The notes under the pieces were generated by a model, which saw only the letters and a program-made list of their open reading frames with translations, was not told the origin of the DNA and searched no databases. DNA of 64,000 bases, taken from Chloroflexota bacterium (GTDB lineage: Bacteria > Chloroflexota > Dormibacteria > Aeolococcales > Aeolococcaceae). Within the stretch, counting starts at the first letter, position 1. Each line of letters begins with the position of its first letter. Shown here one piece after another: positions 1 through 8,649 of this stretch. The position numbers and the translations under genes were made by a program. The stretch lies in NCBI GenBank assembly GCA_005880985.1, contig VBIQ01000004.1:359275-423274 (forward strand), in the 5' to 3' direction.

Positions 1-1
1 T

Positions 2-40
2 CGCATCGATGGCGACGAGGTCCTGGTCGAACTCGACTGA
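2..40 (+). CDS. C-terminal end of an unidentified protein (5' cut by window)
   Basis: An open frame enters from the left edge and stops at TGA 38-40. Its last residues read RIDGDEVLVELD, and nearly every codon ends in G or C like the genes around it. It converges on the ferredoxin gene with 7 bases between the stops. The fragment is too short to name a family. Confidence 0.4.
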   Translation, partial: RIDGDEVLVELD

Positions 41-47
41 GCCGGGC

Positions 48-242
48 CTAGTTCTCGAGGAGGATGGCGCCCTCGGGACAGCTCATCACCGCCTGCTCGA
101 CCCGGTCGCGCCGCTCCTCGGTCACCTCCTCCATTCCCTCGCGGACGTGCGCGTGCTCGCCGTCGAAGACGAACACCTCGGGGCAGACCTCGGTGCACAC
201 CTCGTTGCCCTGGCATCGTGCCGGGTCGACCCGTACCTGCAT
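48..242 (-). CDS. Single-cluster ferredoxin, probably [3Fe-4S]
   Basis: A small soluble electron carrier of 64 residues, the usual size of actinobacterial ferredoxins that serve P450s or acyl-CoA enzymes. Cluster residues seen are Cys10, Cys16 and Cys55 (followed by Pro56). The place of the second cysteine of a 4Fe-4S motif (C-x2-C-x2-C) is Asn13, which argues for a 3Fe-4S cluster. An extra Cys20 precedes Pro21 where relatives often have Ala. The start at 242 is chosen because GGAGGG lies just upstream; a longer reading from 374 adds an Arg/Pro-rich stretch of noncoding character. It is divergent from the amidohydrolase/EtfBA operon. The two P450 genes lie 39-45 kb away, so its partner is open; the fused EtfBA next door is another candidate for the same redox chain. 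Confidence 0.85.
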   Translation of the reverse strand: MQVRVDPARCQGNEVCTEVCPEVFVFDGEHAHVREGMEEVTEERRDRVEQAVMSCPEGAILLEN

Positions 243-326
243 CGGTTTCCCTCCACACCGCTGAGTGCCCGGCGGTCCCGGGCGTCCGCGAGGCGCCGGC
301 CGCACCGCCGGCCGGCCGTCATCACT

Positions 327-356
327 AGCATACGGAGGGCGACGCGCTCGCGTCGA
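327..356 (-). promoter_or_regulatory. Candidate sigma-70-type promoter for the ferredoxin gene
   Basis: On the minus strand TCGACG (351-356) and TATGCT (327-332) are separated by 18 bases, giving a 4/6 match at -35 and the T-A-n3-T pattern at -10. It lies about 85 bases upstream of the ferredoxin start. This is a pattern match only. Confidence 0.3.
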
Positions 357-390
357 TCGGCCGCTGCCGGACACGGTTCAGGGAGAACGG

Positions 391-1200
391 TTGGCCGAGA
401 TCATTGACGCCTGGGTGCACTTCATCCCACCCAGGCCCGCCGACCAGGTGACGCCCGAGGCTCTGAGCGTCTTCGACAGTTATGGCCGCGCCGAGATGCT
501 CACCCGCGGCACGCGCGGGGAGGACGTCATCGCCGGCATGGATCGAGCCGGCATCAGCATCGCCATCTGTGCCGGCGACAACGGTGCGGTGGTCGACGCG
601 GTGCAGCGCTTCGGCGGACGCCTGCGTGGCCAGTATCACGCCAGCCCCATGAACATCATGGCGGCGGTGCGGGAGATCCGGCGCCACGCCCACGAGTACG
701 GCTTCATCGGCGTCCGCATCGAGCCGTTCCTCTACGACCGTCCCCCGACTCATCCCTCCTACTACCCGCTGTACGCCGCCTGCGTCGAGGAGGGTCTGGC
801 ACTGCAGACCCAGGTGGGACACACCGGCCCGCTCTATCCGTCGGAGACGGGACGGCCGCTGTACATCGACCGCATTGCGCTCGACTTCCCCGAGCTTCGC
901 ATCGTCTGCGGCCACATCGGTTGGCCCTGGACCGAGGAGATGATCGCGGTGGCTTGGAAGCACCGCAACGTCTACATTGACACCAGCGCTCACGTGCCGA
1001 GGTACTACCCGGAGCGCTTCGTGCACTTCCTCAAGACGTTCGGCAAGGACAAGGTGCTCTTCGCGAGCGACTTCCCGCTGATGCCGTTCGAACGTCCTCT
1101 TTCCGAGCTCGACTCTCTGCGCCTGCCCAGTGACGTGCGCGAGCGCTTCCTCTCGGGCAATGCGCGTCGTGCCTTCGAGCTCGATCGAGGTGTGACGTGA
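391..1200 (+). CDS. Amidohydrolase_2 family metal-dependent hydrolase, short form
   Basis: A TIM-barrel enzyme of the Amidohydrolase_2 group (PF04909), which holds hydrolases and nonoxidative decarboxylases such as ACMSD; the substrate is unknown. The 269-residue product is short for the family. The N-terminal metal motif reads D-A-W-V-H (residues 6-10), so the first His of the usual D-x-H-x-H is Trp. Later barrel motifs are present: Q-V-G-H-T-G near 147, C-G-H-I-G near 172 and F-A-S-D-F-P near 224. I start at TTG 391 because AGGGAG sits 5 bases before it; an in-frame start at 265 would add Arg/Gly-rich residues. Its stop overlaps the EtfBA start (GTGA), so the two are translationally coupled. 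Altered metal chemistry is possible given the Trp. Confidence 0.8.
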   Translation: MAEIIDAWVHFIPPRPADQVTPEALSVFDSYGRAEMLTRGTRGEDVIAGMDRAGISIAICAGDNGAVVDAVQRFGGRLRGQYHASPMNIMAAVREIRRHAHEYGFIGVRIEPFLYDRPPTHPSYYPLYAACVEEGLALQTQVGHTGPLYPSETGRPLYIDRIALDFPELRIVCGHIGWPWTEEMIAVAWKHRNVYIDTSAHVPRYYPERFVHFLKTFGKDKVLFASDFPLMPFERPLSELDSLRLPSDVRERFLSGNARRAFELDRGVT

Positions 1201-2969
1201 GGGTCGCGGTGTTGATCAAGCAGGTCCCGCGCTTCGAGGAGATGTCGCTCGGAGCCGATGGACGCCTGCGCCGCGAGGGGCTGGAGCTGGAGATGAACCC
1301 CTACTGCCGCCGCGCGGTCGCCAAGGGCGTCGAGCTGGCCAGGGCGGCGCAGGGTCGGTGCACCGTTTTCACCCTGGGTCCGCCGGCGGCGGAGGAGGTG
1401 CTGCGCGAGGCGGTCGCCTGGGGAGCCGACGACGCCGTGCTGATCACCGACCCCGCCTTCGCCGGCAGCGACACGCTGGCGACGTCGCGAGCGCTCGCCC
1501 AGGCGTTGCGGCGGGAGGGACCCTTCGACCTGATCCTCGCCGGCCGCAACTCGGTCGACGCCGACACCGGACAGGTCGCCGCCGAGATCGCCGAGCTGCT
1601 CGATCTTCCGATGCTCGCCGGGGTGCGGATCCTCGACCTCCACCACGGCGCGGTGCACGCTCATTGCGAGCAGGACGATGGCTGGCTCGACGCCGAGGTG
1701 CGCCTGCCGGCGGTGATCACCACCGCGGAGCGGCTCTGTCCGCCGTGCAAGGTTGGCCCCGAGGGGCGCGCCGCGGTGCGCCCCGAGCACATCCGGCCGA
1801 TGGGCCCGGTCGACCTCGGTGAGGGGCCGTGGGGCCAGGCGGGCAGTCCCACCACAGTTGGACGCGTGCGCGTCCTCGAGGTACAGCGGCGCTGTCAGGT
1901 GCTGGGCGGCGACATCGCCGCCCAGGTGCGGCAGGCGGTCGACGTCCTCCGTCGGGCCGGCGCTCTCGACGGCACCGCTGCGACCGAGCTCGCCGGCTCG
2001 GTTCCCGACAGTGGCGCCGTGACCGGCACCGCGATCGCGGTTCTCACCGAGCCGGGACGTCCGCGCATCGCTCGCGAGCTCCTCGGCGCCGCCGCCCGTC
2101 TCGCCGCCGATGCGGCGGCGCGCGTGGTCGGCTTCTCCCTCGAGGACGTCGACCCCGTCGAGGCCGGCGGCTGGGGTGCCGACGAGGTCGTGGCGCTGCA
2201 GGGATCGGCCGTCGAGGAGGACGTCGCCGCCGCCGCGGCGCAGTGGTGCTCCGAGCACGCCCCCTGGGCGGTGCTGGCCGCCAGCACGATGTGGGGTCGC
2301 GAGGTCGCGGGACGCCTGGCGGCGCGGATCGGGGCCGGGCTCACCGGCGACGCGGTCGAGCTGGAGGTCGCCGATGGCCGCCTGGTCTGCTGGAAGCCTG
2401 CCTTCGGCGGTCAGCTGGTCGCCGCCATCACCGCGAGCTCACCGGTGCAGATGGCGACGGTGCGTCCCGGGGTGCTGCCGCTGCTGCAACCGCGCCGCGC
2501 CGAGGCCGCGGTCGAGACGAGGACGGTCGCACCCCGCGGCCGCCTCCATGTGGTCGAGCGCGGACGCGACGACGAGCTCGACGTGCTGGCGACGGCCCGC
2601 ACCGTCGTCGCCGTCGGCACCGGGGTGTTGCCCGAGGAGTACGCGTTGCTGCAGCCGCTCCGGGACGCCCTGGGAGCCGAGCTGGCGGCGACGCGCAAGG
2701 TGGCCGACCGCGGCTGGCTGCCGCACTCCCGGCAGGTCGGCATCACCGGGCGCGCCATCGCACCGTGCCTCTATGTCGCGGTCGGGGTGGCCGGCAAGTT
2801 CAACCACATCATCGGGTTCCGTGCCGCGCACTTTGCCCTGGCGATCAACAGCGATCCCCTCGCTCCCATCTTCGAGGCGGTCGACCTGGGTATCGTGGGC
2901 GACTGGCACGAGGTGGTGCCGCTGCTGGTGCGGGAGCTGACGCCGGCGGAGTCGGCGGCGAGGTCCTGA
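1197..2969 (+). CDS. etfBA: Electron transfer flavoprotein, beta and alpha subunits fused
   Basis: ETF takes electrons from acyl-CoA dehydrogenases and passes them towards the quinone pool. Here both subunits lie on one 590-residue chain. Residues 1 to about 215 match EtfB (start MRVAVLIKQVP, and the D-A-D-T-G-Q-V signature near 121-127). Residues from about 275 match EtfA, with the C-terminal FAD-binding segment V-G-I-T-G-R through G-K-F-N-H near 514-537 and the A-I-N-S-D-P-x-A-P-I-F motif after it. The linker between is about 60 residues. The GTG start overlaps the preceding stop by 4 bases. No stop or frameshift separates the halves, so the fusion looks genuine. Likely partners are the two acyl-CoA dehydrogenase pairs further along; no ETF:quinone oxidoreductase is visible in the window. 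Confidence 0.9.
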   Translation: MRVAVLIKQVPRFEEMSLGADGRLRREGLELEMNPYCRRAVAKGVELARAAQGRCTVFTLGPPAAEEVLREAVAWGADDAVLITDPAFAGSDTLATSRALAQALRREGPFDLILAGRNSVDADTGQVAAEIAELLDLPMLAGVRILDLHHGAVHAHCEQDDGWLDAEVRLPAVITTAERLCPPCKVGPEGRAAVRPEHIRPMGPVDLGEGPWGQAGSPTTVGRVRVLEVQRRCQVLGGDIAAQVRQAVDVLRRAGALDGTAATELAGSVPDSGAVTGTAIAVLTEPGRPRIARELLGAAARLAADAAARVVGFSLEDVDPVEAGGWGADEVVALQGSAVEEDVAAAAAQWCSEHAPWAVLAASTMWGREVAGRLAARIGAGLTGDAVELEVADGRLVCWKPAFGGQLVAAITASSPVQMATVRPGVLPLLQPRRAEAAVETRTVAPRGRLHVVERGRDDELDVLATARTVVAVGTGVLPEEYALLQPLRDALGAELAATRKVADRGWLPHSRQVGITGRAIAPCLYVAVGVAGKFNHIIGFRAAHFALAINSDPLAPIFEAVDLGIVGDWHEVVPLLVRELTPAESAARS

Positions 2970-2993
2970 GATGACAGTTGGAGGATTGCGGGC

Positions 2994-3734
2994 ATGGTGA
3001 GCAGCGAATCGCTGCGGCCGCTGGCCCCGCCGCTGCCGGAGCTCTCCCCCAGGGCCGAGCTGGCGCTGCTGGCGCGGATGCTGCACCACGAGGGCTACGA
3101 CGACCATCTCGCCGGCCACATCACCTATCGCCAGCCCGACGGCACCCTGCTGGTCAATCCCTTCGGGCTCCCTTGGGACGAGGTGCACGCCAGCGACGTC
3201 ATGCGCATAGATCGCAGCGGCACCGTGCTCGACGGAGCATGGACGGTGACGCCGGCCATCGAGCTCCACCTGGCGCTGCACCGCGCTCGCGGCGATGTGG
3301 TGGTCGCGGTGCACAACCATCCGCGCTGGGCCACCATCTGGGCGGACATGCAGCGGGTGCCGCCCGTGTACGACCAGACGTCGGCGCTGGTGGGCGGCGA
3401 GGTCGCGCTCTTCGACGAGTGGCGCGGCGCCGTCAGCGACGTCACCCAGGCGGAGGCGGCGGTCGAGGCGTTGGGCCGTGCCCCCATGGCGCTGCTCGCC
3501 AACCACGGCGTTCTGGTGGTCGGCGACAGTATCCGGCAGGCCCACCTGCGCAGCATCACCCTGGAGTGGCGCAGCCGGCAGGCGTGGCACGTCGAGGCGG
3601 CGGGAGGCGGCGTGCCCATCGAAGCGGCGACCGCCGACGCCTTCGGCGAGCGCGTCGACACCAAGGGGTTCACCGGGCTGCTGGAAGCGATGATGCGCCG
3701 CGAGCTCCGCCGCGATCCGAGCGTGCTCGACTGA
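2994..3734 (+). CDS. Class II aldolase/adducin-fold protein
   Basis: A 246-residue zinc-dependent aldolase or decarboxylase-type enzyme of the class II aldolase/adducin family (relatives include fuculose-phosphate aldolase). Metal ligands are visible as H-N-H near residues 107-109 and a third His in A-N-H-G near 170. A conserved N-H-P and an H-I-T-Y strand near the N terminus also fit the family. GGAGG lies upstream of ATG 2994. The stop overlaps the start of the following amidohydrolase (TGATG), so both are in one operon with EtfBA. Many soil bacteria pair such aldolases with amidohydrolases and dehydrogenases in catabolic clusters; the substrate here is unknown, and a sugar substrate is not implied. 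Confidence 0.8.
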   Translation: MVSSESLRPLAPPLPELSPRAELALLARMLHHEGYDDHLAGHITYRQPDGTLLVNPFGLPWDEVHASDVMRIDRSGTVLDGAWTVTPAIELHLALHRARGDVVVAVHNHPRWATIWADMQRVPPVYDQTSALVGGEVALFDEWRGAVSDVTQAEAAVEALGRAPMALLANHGVLVVGDSIRQAHLRSITLEWRSRQAWHVEAAGGGVPIEAATADAFGERVDTKGFTGLLEAMMRRELRRDPSVLD

Positions 3735-4879
3735 TGGCCACCGAGGTTGCCGTCGAGCACGTCCCGGTCGTCGACGCCGACGCGCACATCCAGGACGTCC
3801 ACATCGACGAGGGGCCCGAGGCGTGGCGCCAGCTCGAACAGCTGCATCCCGGCTGGCTCGGCTCCGGCATCTCCGGAGGAAAGCGGGTCACCCGCGTCGA
3901 CGGCAAGCTCTATCCGCGGCAGGAGGGCCGCGGCCGCGGCGTCCCCATCGACTCGGCCAACTCTGCCAAGGCGGTGGCCGGCGCCCGCGACCTCGAGGTG
4001 CGCCTGCGCCACCTCGACAGCGAGGGCATCGACATCCAGGTCCTCTACGGCGGTCTCGCCATCGCTATCACCAGCTTCGACGATGTCGGGTTCGCCGGCG
4101 ACTTCGCCCGGGCCTACAACGACTGGTTGATCGGCGACGTCTGCGGCCGCCATTCCCACCGGCTTCGCGCCGCCGCGGTGGTCCCCTTGCAGGATGTCCC
4201 CCGCGCCGTCGACGAGCTGCGACGGGCGGCCCGCCTCGGTGCGGTGGCGGTGATGGTGCCGCCGGTGCTCGGTGAGCGCAATCTCGACGATCCTCTGCTG
4301 CTGCCGTTCTTCGAGGCGGCGGCCGAGGCCGGGATCGCCGTCGCGGTGCACAGCGCACCGGGGATGAACCTTCCCCTGCCGGCGGCGGAGCGCTTCGACA
4401 ACTACGCCCAGGTGCACTGCCTGAGCTTTCCCGCCGACCAGATGGTGGCCTTCGTCGCCCTGGCGATGGGTGGCGTCTTCGACCGCGTTCCGGCGCTGCG
4501 GGCGGTTTTCCTGGAGGCCGGTGCGGGATGGGTTCCCTACCTGGTGCACCGCGTCCACGAGCACTACGAGAAGCGGCGCGAGCTGCTGCCGCAGATGCGC
4601 AGCGAACCGCGTGACTACCTGGCCCGTGGCCAGGCCTTCTTCTCCTTCGAGTGCGAGGAGCCGCTGCTGGAGACCTACGTGCAGCACCTCGGCCACGAGA
4701 GCCTGGTGTTCGCCTCCGACTACCCACACTGGGACAGCGACTTCCCGGGCACGGTGACAGCGGTGCGCGCGAGCGGAGCGGCCCTCGGCGACCGGGTGCT
4801 CGCCGACATCCTCGGCGGCAACGCGGTGCGGCTCTACGGCCTGCGGGAGGTCAGCCGGCGGGCAGCGCCAGCGTCTTGA
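3734..4879 (+). CDS. Amidohydrolase_2 family metal-dependent hydrolase
   Basis: A 381-residue TIM-barrel amidohydrolase. The N-terminal metal motif is D-A-D-A-H-I-Q-D (residues 14-21), with a single His rather than HxH; the later strand motifs V-A-V-H-S-A near 203 and F-A-S-D-Y-P-H near 326 are intact. ATG 3734 overlaps the aldolase stop by one base. Its 3' end overlaps the end of the convergent aldehyde dehydrogenase gene by 29 bases, leaving no room for a separate terminator. It is the second amidohydrolase in this operon. Relatives include decarboxylases as well as hydrolases, so the exact reaction stays open. Confidence 0.85.
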   Translation: MATEVAVEHVPVVDADAHIQDVHIDEGPEAWRQLEQLHPGWLGSGISGGKRVTRVDGKLYPRQEGRGRGVPIDSANSAKAVAGARDLEVRLRHLDSEGIDIQVLYGGLAIAITSFDDVGFAGDFARAYNDWLIGDVCGRHSHRLRAAAVVPLQDVPRAVDELRRAARLGAVAVMVPPVLGERNLDDPLLLPFFEAAAEAGIAVAVHSAPGMNLPLPAAERFDNYAQVHCLSFPADQMVAFVALAMGGVFDRVPALRAVFLEAGAGWVPYLVHRVHEHYEKRRELLPQMRSEPRDYLARGQAFFSFECEEPLLETYVQHLGHESLVFASDYPHWDSDFPGTVTAVRASGAALGDRVLADILGGNAVRLYGLREVSRRAAPAS

Positions 4880-6332
4880 CCTCGAGGTACTCCTCGAAGC
4901 CGAGCACCCCGTTCTCGCGACCGACGCCGCTCTGCTTGTAGCCTCCAAACGGCGCGTCGACGCCGAGCCACATGCCGCCGTTGACCGCCACCGTCCCGGT
5001 CCGCAGGCGGCGCGCCACCGCCAGCGCCCGCTCCTGGGAGGCGCTGGTCACGGCGCCGGACAGGCCGTACATCGAGTCGTTGGCGACGCGCACGGCATCG
5101 TCGTCGTCCTCGAAGGGGATCACCGCCAGCACCGGTCCGAAGATCTCCTCCCGGGCGATGGTGGAGTGCGGGTCGACGTCGACGAAGAGGGTCGGCTCGA
5201 CGAAGTAGCCGCGGCTCAGATGGGTCGGCCGGCCTCCGCCACACGCCAGGGTGGCTCCTTCGGCCCTGCCCTTGTCGATGTAACCGAGCACCCGCTGCCG
5301 CTGCCGCTCGCTGATCTGCGGCCCCTGGAGGATGCCGGGGTCGGTGGGGTCGCCGTAGGGGACGTGGGCGAAGCCCTCGCCGAGGATCTCAACGCCCTCC
5401 GCGTAGCGCGAGCGGGGGAGGAGCAGCCGCGTGGTCATCGCGCATCCCTGGCCGCCGTGGGTGCAGACGCTCAGCGGCGCCGCGCTCAGCGTTGCGGCGA
5501 GGTCGGCGTCGTCGAGGACGATGTTGGCCGACTTGCCGCCGAGCTCGAGGAACACCTTCTTGACCGTCTGCGCCGCCCGCGCCATGACGCGGCGACCGGT
5601 CACCGTCGACCCGGTGAAGCTGATCATGTCGACCCGCGGGTCGCCGGTCAGCACCTCGCCGACCTGGTGGTCGGAGGAGGTGACGATGTTGACGACTCCG
5701 GCAGGAATGTCGGTGGTCTCGGCGATGATCCGGCCGATCAGGGTTGCCGACCAGGGCGTGTCGGGAGCCGGTTTGAGCACCACCGTGTTGCCCGATGCCA
5801 GTGCGGGGGCGAGCTTGGCCAGGTTGAGGTAGAGAGGGTAGTTCCAGGGGGTGATGGCGCCCACCACCCCCAACGGCTCGCGCCGCAGGACCCGCCGGTG
5901 CCGGCTTCCCAGGAAGGTCGACTCGCCCAGCTCGGACTCGTAGGCGTACGCGCCCGCCAGCTGCGCCCACCACCCCAGATCGTCGATGGGTTTGTCGATC
6001 TGGATGATGTAGGTCAGCGCCACCGGTGAACCCGACTCGGCGACCAGGGCCGCGCGCAGCTCCTCGCGGGCCGCCGCCAGGCCGGCGTGCAGCTGCTCCA
6101 GGCAGTGGCGGCGGAGGGCGTGGTCGGTCGACCAGGTGGTCTGGTCGAATGCGCGCCTGGCCGCCGCGATGGCCCGCTCCATGTCGGGTGCGGCGGCGTC
6201 GGTGACCTCGCCGATGACGTCCTCGGTGGCAGGGTTGACGTTGGCGAAGCTGCGGCCGGACTCGGCCTCGACCAGGCGGCCGTCGATCAGCATCCGCGGC
6301 TCGCCCACCGCCGCCACCGCCGTCTCGGTCAC
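4851..6332 (-). CDS. NAD(P)-dependent aldehyde dehydrogenase
   Basis: This 493-residue enzyme of normal family length oxidises an aldehyde to the acid. Catalytic Cys is in G-G-Q-G-C near residue 297 and the general-base Glu in L-E-L-G-G-K near 262. The cofactor-binding segment T-P-W-N-Y-P near 154 and the F-T-G-S-T near 236 are both present. It is the last gene of a three-gene minus-strand operon (PaaK-like ligase, SDR, this gene), consistent with alcohol-to-aldehyde-to-acid-to-CoA steps. The C terminus overlaps the convergent amidohydrolase gene. Family membership is certain; the substrate is not readable. Confidence 0.92.
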   Translation of the reverse strand: MTETAVAAVGEPRMLIDGRLVEAESGRSFANVNPATEDVIGEVTDAAAPDMERAIAAARRAFDQTTWSTDHALRRHCLEQLHAGLAAAREELRAALVAESGSPVALTYIIQIDKPIDDLGWWAQLAGAYAYESELGESTFLGSRHRRVLRREPLGVVGAITPWNYPLYLNLAKLAPALASGNTVVLKPAPDTPWSATLIGRIIAETTDIPAGVVNIVTSSDHQVGEVLTGDPRVDMISFTGSTVTGRRVMARAAQTVKKVFLELGGKSANIVLDDADLAATLSAAPLSVCTHGGQGCAMTTRLLLPRSRYAEGVEILGEGFAHVPYGDPTDPGILQGPQISERQRQRVLGYIDKGRAEGATLACGGGRPTHLSRGYFVEPTLFVDVDPHSTIAREEIFGPVLAVIPFEDDDDAVRVANDSMYGLSGAVTSASQERALAVARRLRTGTVAVNGGMWLGVDAPFGGYKQSGVGRENGVLGFEEYLEVKTLALPAG

Positions 6333-6366
6333 CGCATCACCTCAGTCGCCCGACCTGCGACGCCCG

Positions 6367-7275
6367 TCACGCGTTGGGCCGCGACCCCGCCTCGGCCGCC
6401 TCGCGCATCTTGGCGAGGTATTCGAGGATGGGCAGCTTCTCCTGGCCAATCTCGCTGTCGATGCGGGAGGCGATCTCCTCGGGCGTCCAGCGACCGTCGG
6501 TCTGCATGGCGCGAACCTCGGTGGGCACGCTCCACACCGCCACCTTGCCACCCACCGCGGTATACACCTGCCCGGTGATGTGGCGGGCGCGGTCGGAGAG
6601 GAGGAACACCACCAGCGGCGCGACGTCCTCGGCCTCGCCGATCTCCTGCAGTTGCATGGGCACGTTGGCGGCCATCCGGGTACGGGCGATGGGGGCGATG
6701 CAGTTGGCGGTCACCCCGTACTTGTACATGCCGGCCGCGGCGCTGCGCACCAGCGAGACGATGCCTCCCTTGGCGGCGGCGTAGTTGGCCTGGGAGACGC
6801 TGCCGGACGCGTAAGCGCCGGAGGTGAAGCCGATCAGGGTGCCCGACTTCTGCTGTCGCATCAGCGCGCTGGCGGCGCGGAAGACGGTGAACGTCCCCTT
6901 GAGATGGGTGGCGACCACCCCCTCCCATTCCTCCTCGGTCATGTTGAAGAGCATCCGCTCCCGCAGGATCCCGGCGACGCAGACGACGCCGTCGATCTTC
7001 CCGAAGCGATCGACGGCTGTCTGGACGATGCGCTGACCGCCCTCCATGGTTGTCACCGTGTCGGCGACGCCGACGGCGGAACCCCCGGCGTCGAGGATCT
7101 CGCGCACCACCGCGTCGGCGACCTTGCTGCTGGGTTCGGTCCCGTCGATGTTGACGCCGTAGTCGTTGACCACGACCGACGCGCCCTCGGCGGCGGCCGC
7201 CAGGGCCACCGCCCGCCCGACGCCGCGACCCGCTCCGCTGACGGCGATCACCTTGCCGGCGAGAAATCCGCTCAC
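6367..7275 (-). CDS. Short-chain dehydrogenase/reductase (hydroxyacyl-CoA type)
   Basis: A 302-residue NAD(P)-dependent SDR. The nucleotide motif G-A-G-R-G-V-G is at residues 14-20 and the catalytic Y-A-A-A-K near 164-168. The N-V-N-D-Y-G style segment after strand beta-2 and a C-terminal extension (about residues 240-302, ending in a W-T-P-E-E-I segment) resemble the SDR domain of multifunctional beta-oxidation enzymes, in which the family acts on 3-hydroxyacyl-CoA esters. A second protein in this window (20483-21400) shares the same architecture. It lies between the PaaK-like ligase gene (13 bases upstream) and the aldehyde dehydrogenase. The precise substrate is inferred only from the subfamily. 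Confidence 0.88.
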   Translation of the reverse strand: MSGFLAGKVIAVSGAGRGVGRAVALAAAAEGASVVVNDYGVNIDGTEPSSKVADAVVREILDAGGSAVGVADTVTTMEGGQRIVQTAVDRFGKIDGVVCVAGILRERMLFNMTEEEWEGVVATHLKGTFTVFRAASALMRQQKSGTLIGFTSGAYASGSVSQANYAAAKGGIVSLVRSAAAGMYKYGVTANCIAPIARTRMAANVPMQLQEIGEAEDVAPLVVFLLSDRARHITGQVYTAVGGKVAVWSVPTEVRAMQTDGRWTPEEIASRIDSEIGQEKLPILEYLAKMREAAEAGSRPNA

Positions 7276-7288
7276 GATCCAACCTCAC

Positions 7289-8569
7289 TCACGAGTCGAC
7301 AACCCGGATGGCCTTGTAGCCGAAGCGGGGAAGGCTTCCCCGCTCCATCACCACCACCTCGGCGTGCACGCCGAGGCGCTCCCGCAACAGTTGGGCGACG
7401 CGATCATCCGTGCCATTGGCGCCGGTTCCATCACCCCGCTCGACGCGCACCGCCAGCGGTGCATCCTCGCGCTGCGGCCGCACCACCACGTACTCGAGCG
7501 AGGGGGTGCAGATCTCCGGCAGGGCGCGAAGCACGTCCTCGAGATCGAAGAGTTGCAGCCGCTTGCCCTGCGTCCGGATGAGGTCCTGGTAGCGTCCACC
7601 CCACCAGCCGCGTGCCGTCGTCTCGCCGCACTCGCACGGGGTGCGCTCGACGCGGCAGGCCTCCTCGAGGTCGTAGCGGATCAGACAGTTGTCCCGCCCG
7701 AAGGTGGTGACCACCAGGTCGCCCCATTCCCCGTCGGGCACCTGACGGCCGGTGCTGCGATCGACCGCCTGTACGGACGCATAGTCCTCGGCGATGTGGC
7801 CACCGCGTTGCTGCTCACATGCGCCGGCAAGAAAGGCGAAGCATTCGGCGCCGGCGGTGGCCATCGCGGGCGGACCCGAGGGGAGGTTCGGGATGCGCAG
7901 CGCCGCGTCCTCGTTGGCAATACCGAGCTTCGCCGCCACCTCGAAGAAGCGGGCGAGGGCGAAGCCCATGAAGGGCACGTCGGGCTTGATCCGCATCCAC
8001 ATGCGCAGCGCCTGCTCGGCGAGCTCATCGGTGTCCGGCGGCGGCACCCAGAGATTGAGCGCGCCGAAGTACTCGTAGGCGCCGGAGAGCATGAGCCCAC
8101 CACCGTACAGGTAACCGGGGTGGGCGTGGGTGCAGACCATGCCCGGGCGTATGCCCATGCGCCACCAGCTGCGCGCGGCGCACTCGTACTCGACCCGCAG
8201 GTCGTGGCGCGTCCAGAGCATCACCGTAGGGGTGCCGGTGGTCCCGGTCGAGGTGCCCAGGCGGACGCACTGGTGCAGGTCGGTGAAGCGGTAGTCGCCG
8301 ACCGGCGGAGCCTCCCGCTCGGAGTCACGCAGGTCCTGCTTGACCGTCAGCGGCAGGCGGTCGAGGTCGTCGACGCTGGCGATGTCGCCCGGGCCGGCCC
8401 CCGCCTCCTCCAGCCGGCGGCGGAAGAAGGGGACGGGAGCGGAGAAGGCGCGCTGGATGACGTCCCGCAGGCGCTCATCCTGCAGCGCGCGCCGCTGGTC
8501 CGGTGGCATGGTCTGTGCCTCCGGGTCCCAGAAGCGCTGCGCGGGGTCACGCGGCGCGGGATCGAGCAT
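7289..8569 (-). CDS. PaaK-like adenylate-forming acyl/aryl-CoA ligase
   Basis: This 426-residue protein belongs to the phenylacetate-CoA ligase branch of adenylate-forming enzymes, which activate aromatic or other carboxylates with ATP and CoA. The phosphate-binding loop is S-T-G-T-T-G-T-P-T near residue 115 and the C-terminal catalytic Lys is in F-G-Y-K near 420. Two Cys-rich points (C-E-C-G near 320) fit the family. Length is normal for PaaK. It is the first gene of the minus-strand operon and divergent from the amidohydrolase at 8724, sharing a 154-base regulatory gap. Phenylacetate itself is not implied, since no paaABCDE genes are present. Confidence 0.85.
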   Translation of the reverse strand: MLDPAPRDPAQRFWDPEAQTMPPDQRRALQDERLRDVIQRAFSAPVPFFRRRLEEAGAGPGDIASVDDLDRLPLTVKQDLRDSEREAPPVGDYRFTDLHQCVRLGTSTGTTGTPTVMLWTRHDLRVEYECAARSWWRMGIRPGMVCTHAHPGYLYGGGLMLSGAYEYFGALNLWVPPPDTDELAEQALRMWMRIKPDVPFMGFALARFFEVAAKLGIANEDAALRIPNLPSGPPAMATAGAECFAFLAGACEQQRGGHIAEDYASVQAVDRSTGRQVPDGEWGDLVVTTFGRDNCLIRYDLEEACRVERTPCECGETTARGWWGGRYQDLIRTQGKRLQLFDLEDVLRALPEICTPSLEYVVVRPQREDAPLAVRVERGDGTGANGTDDRVAQLLRERLGVHAEVVVMERGSLPRFGYKAIRVVDS

Positions 8570-8649
8570 GCTGATGACGGCCCTCCGCGGCTGTATCCTC
8601 CGGCAGTCGGGTGGCGACCGTCAACAGCGCCCCATGCCGCTGTCACCAC

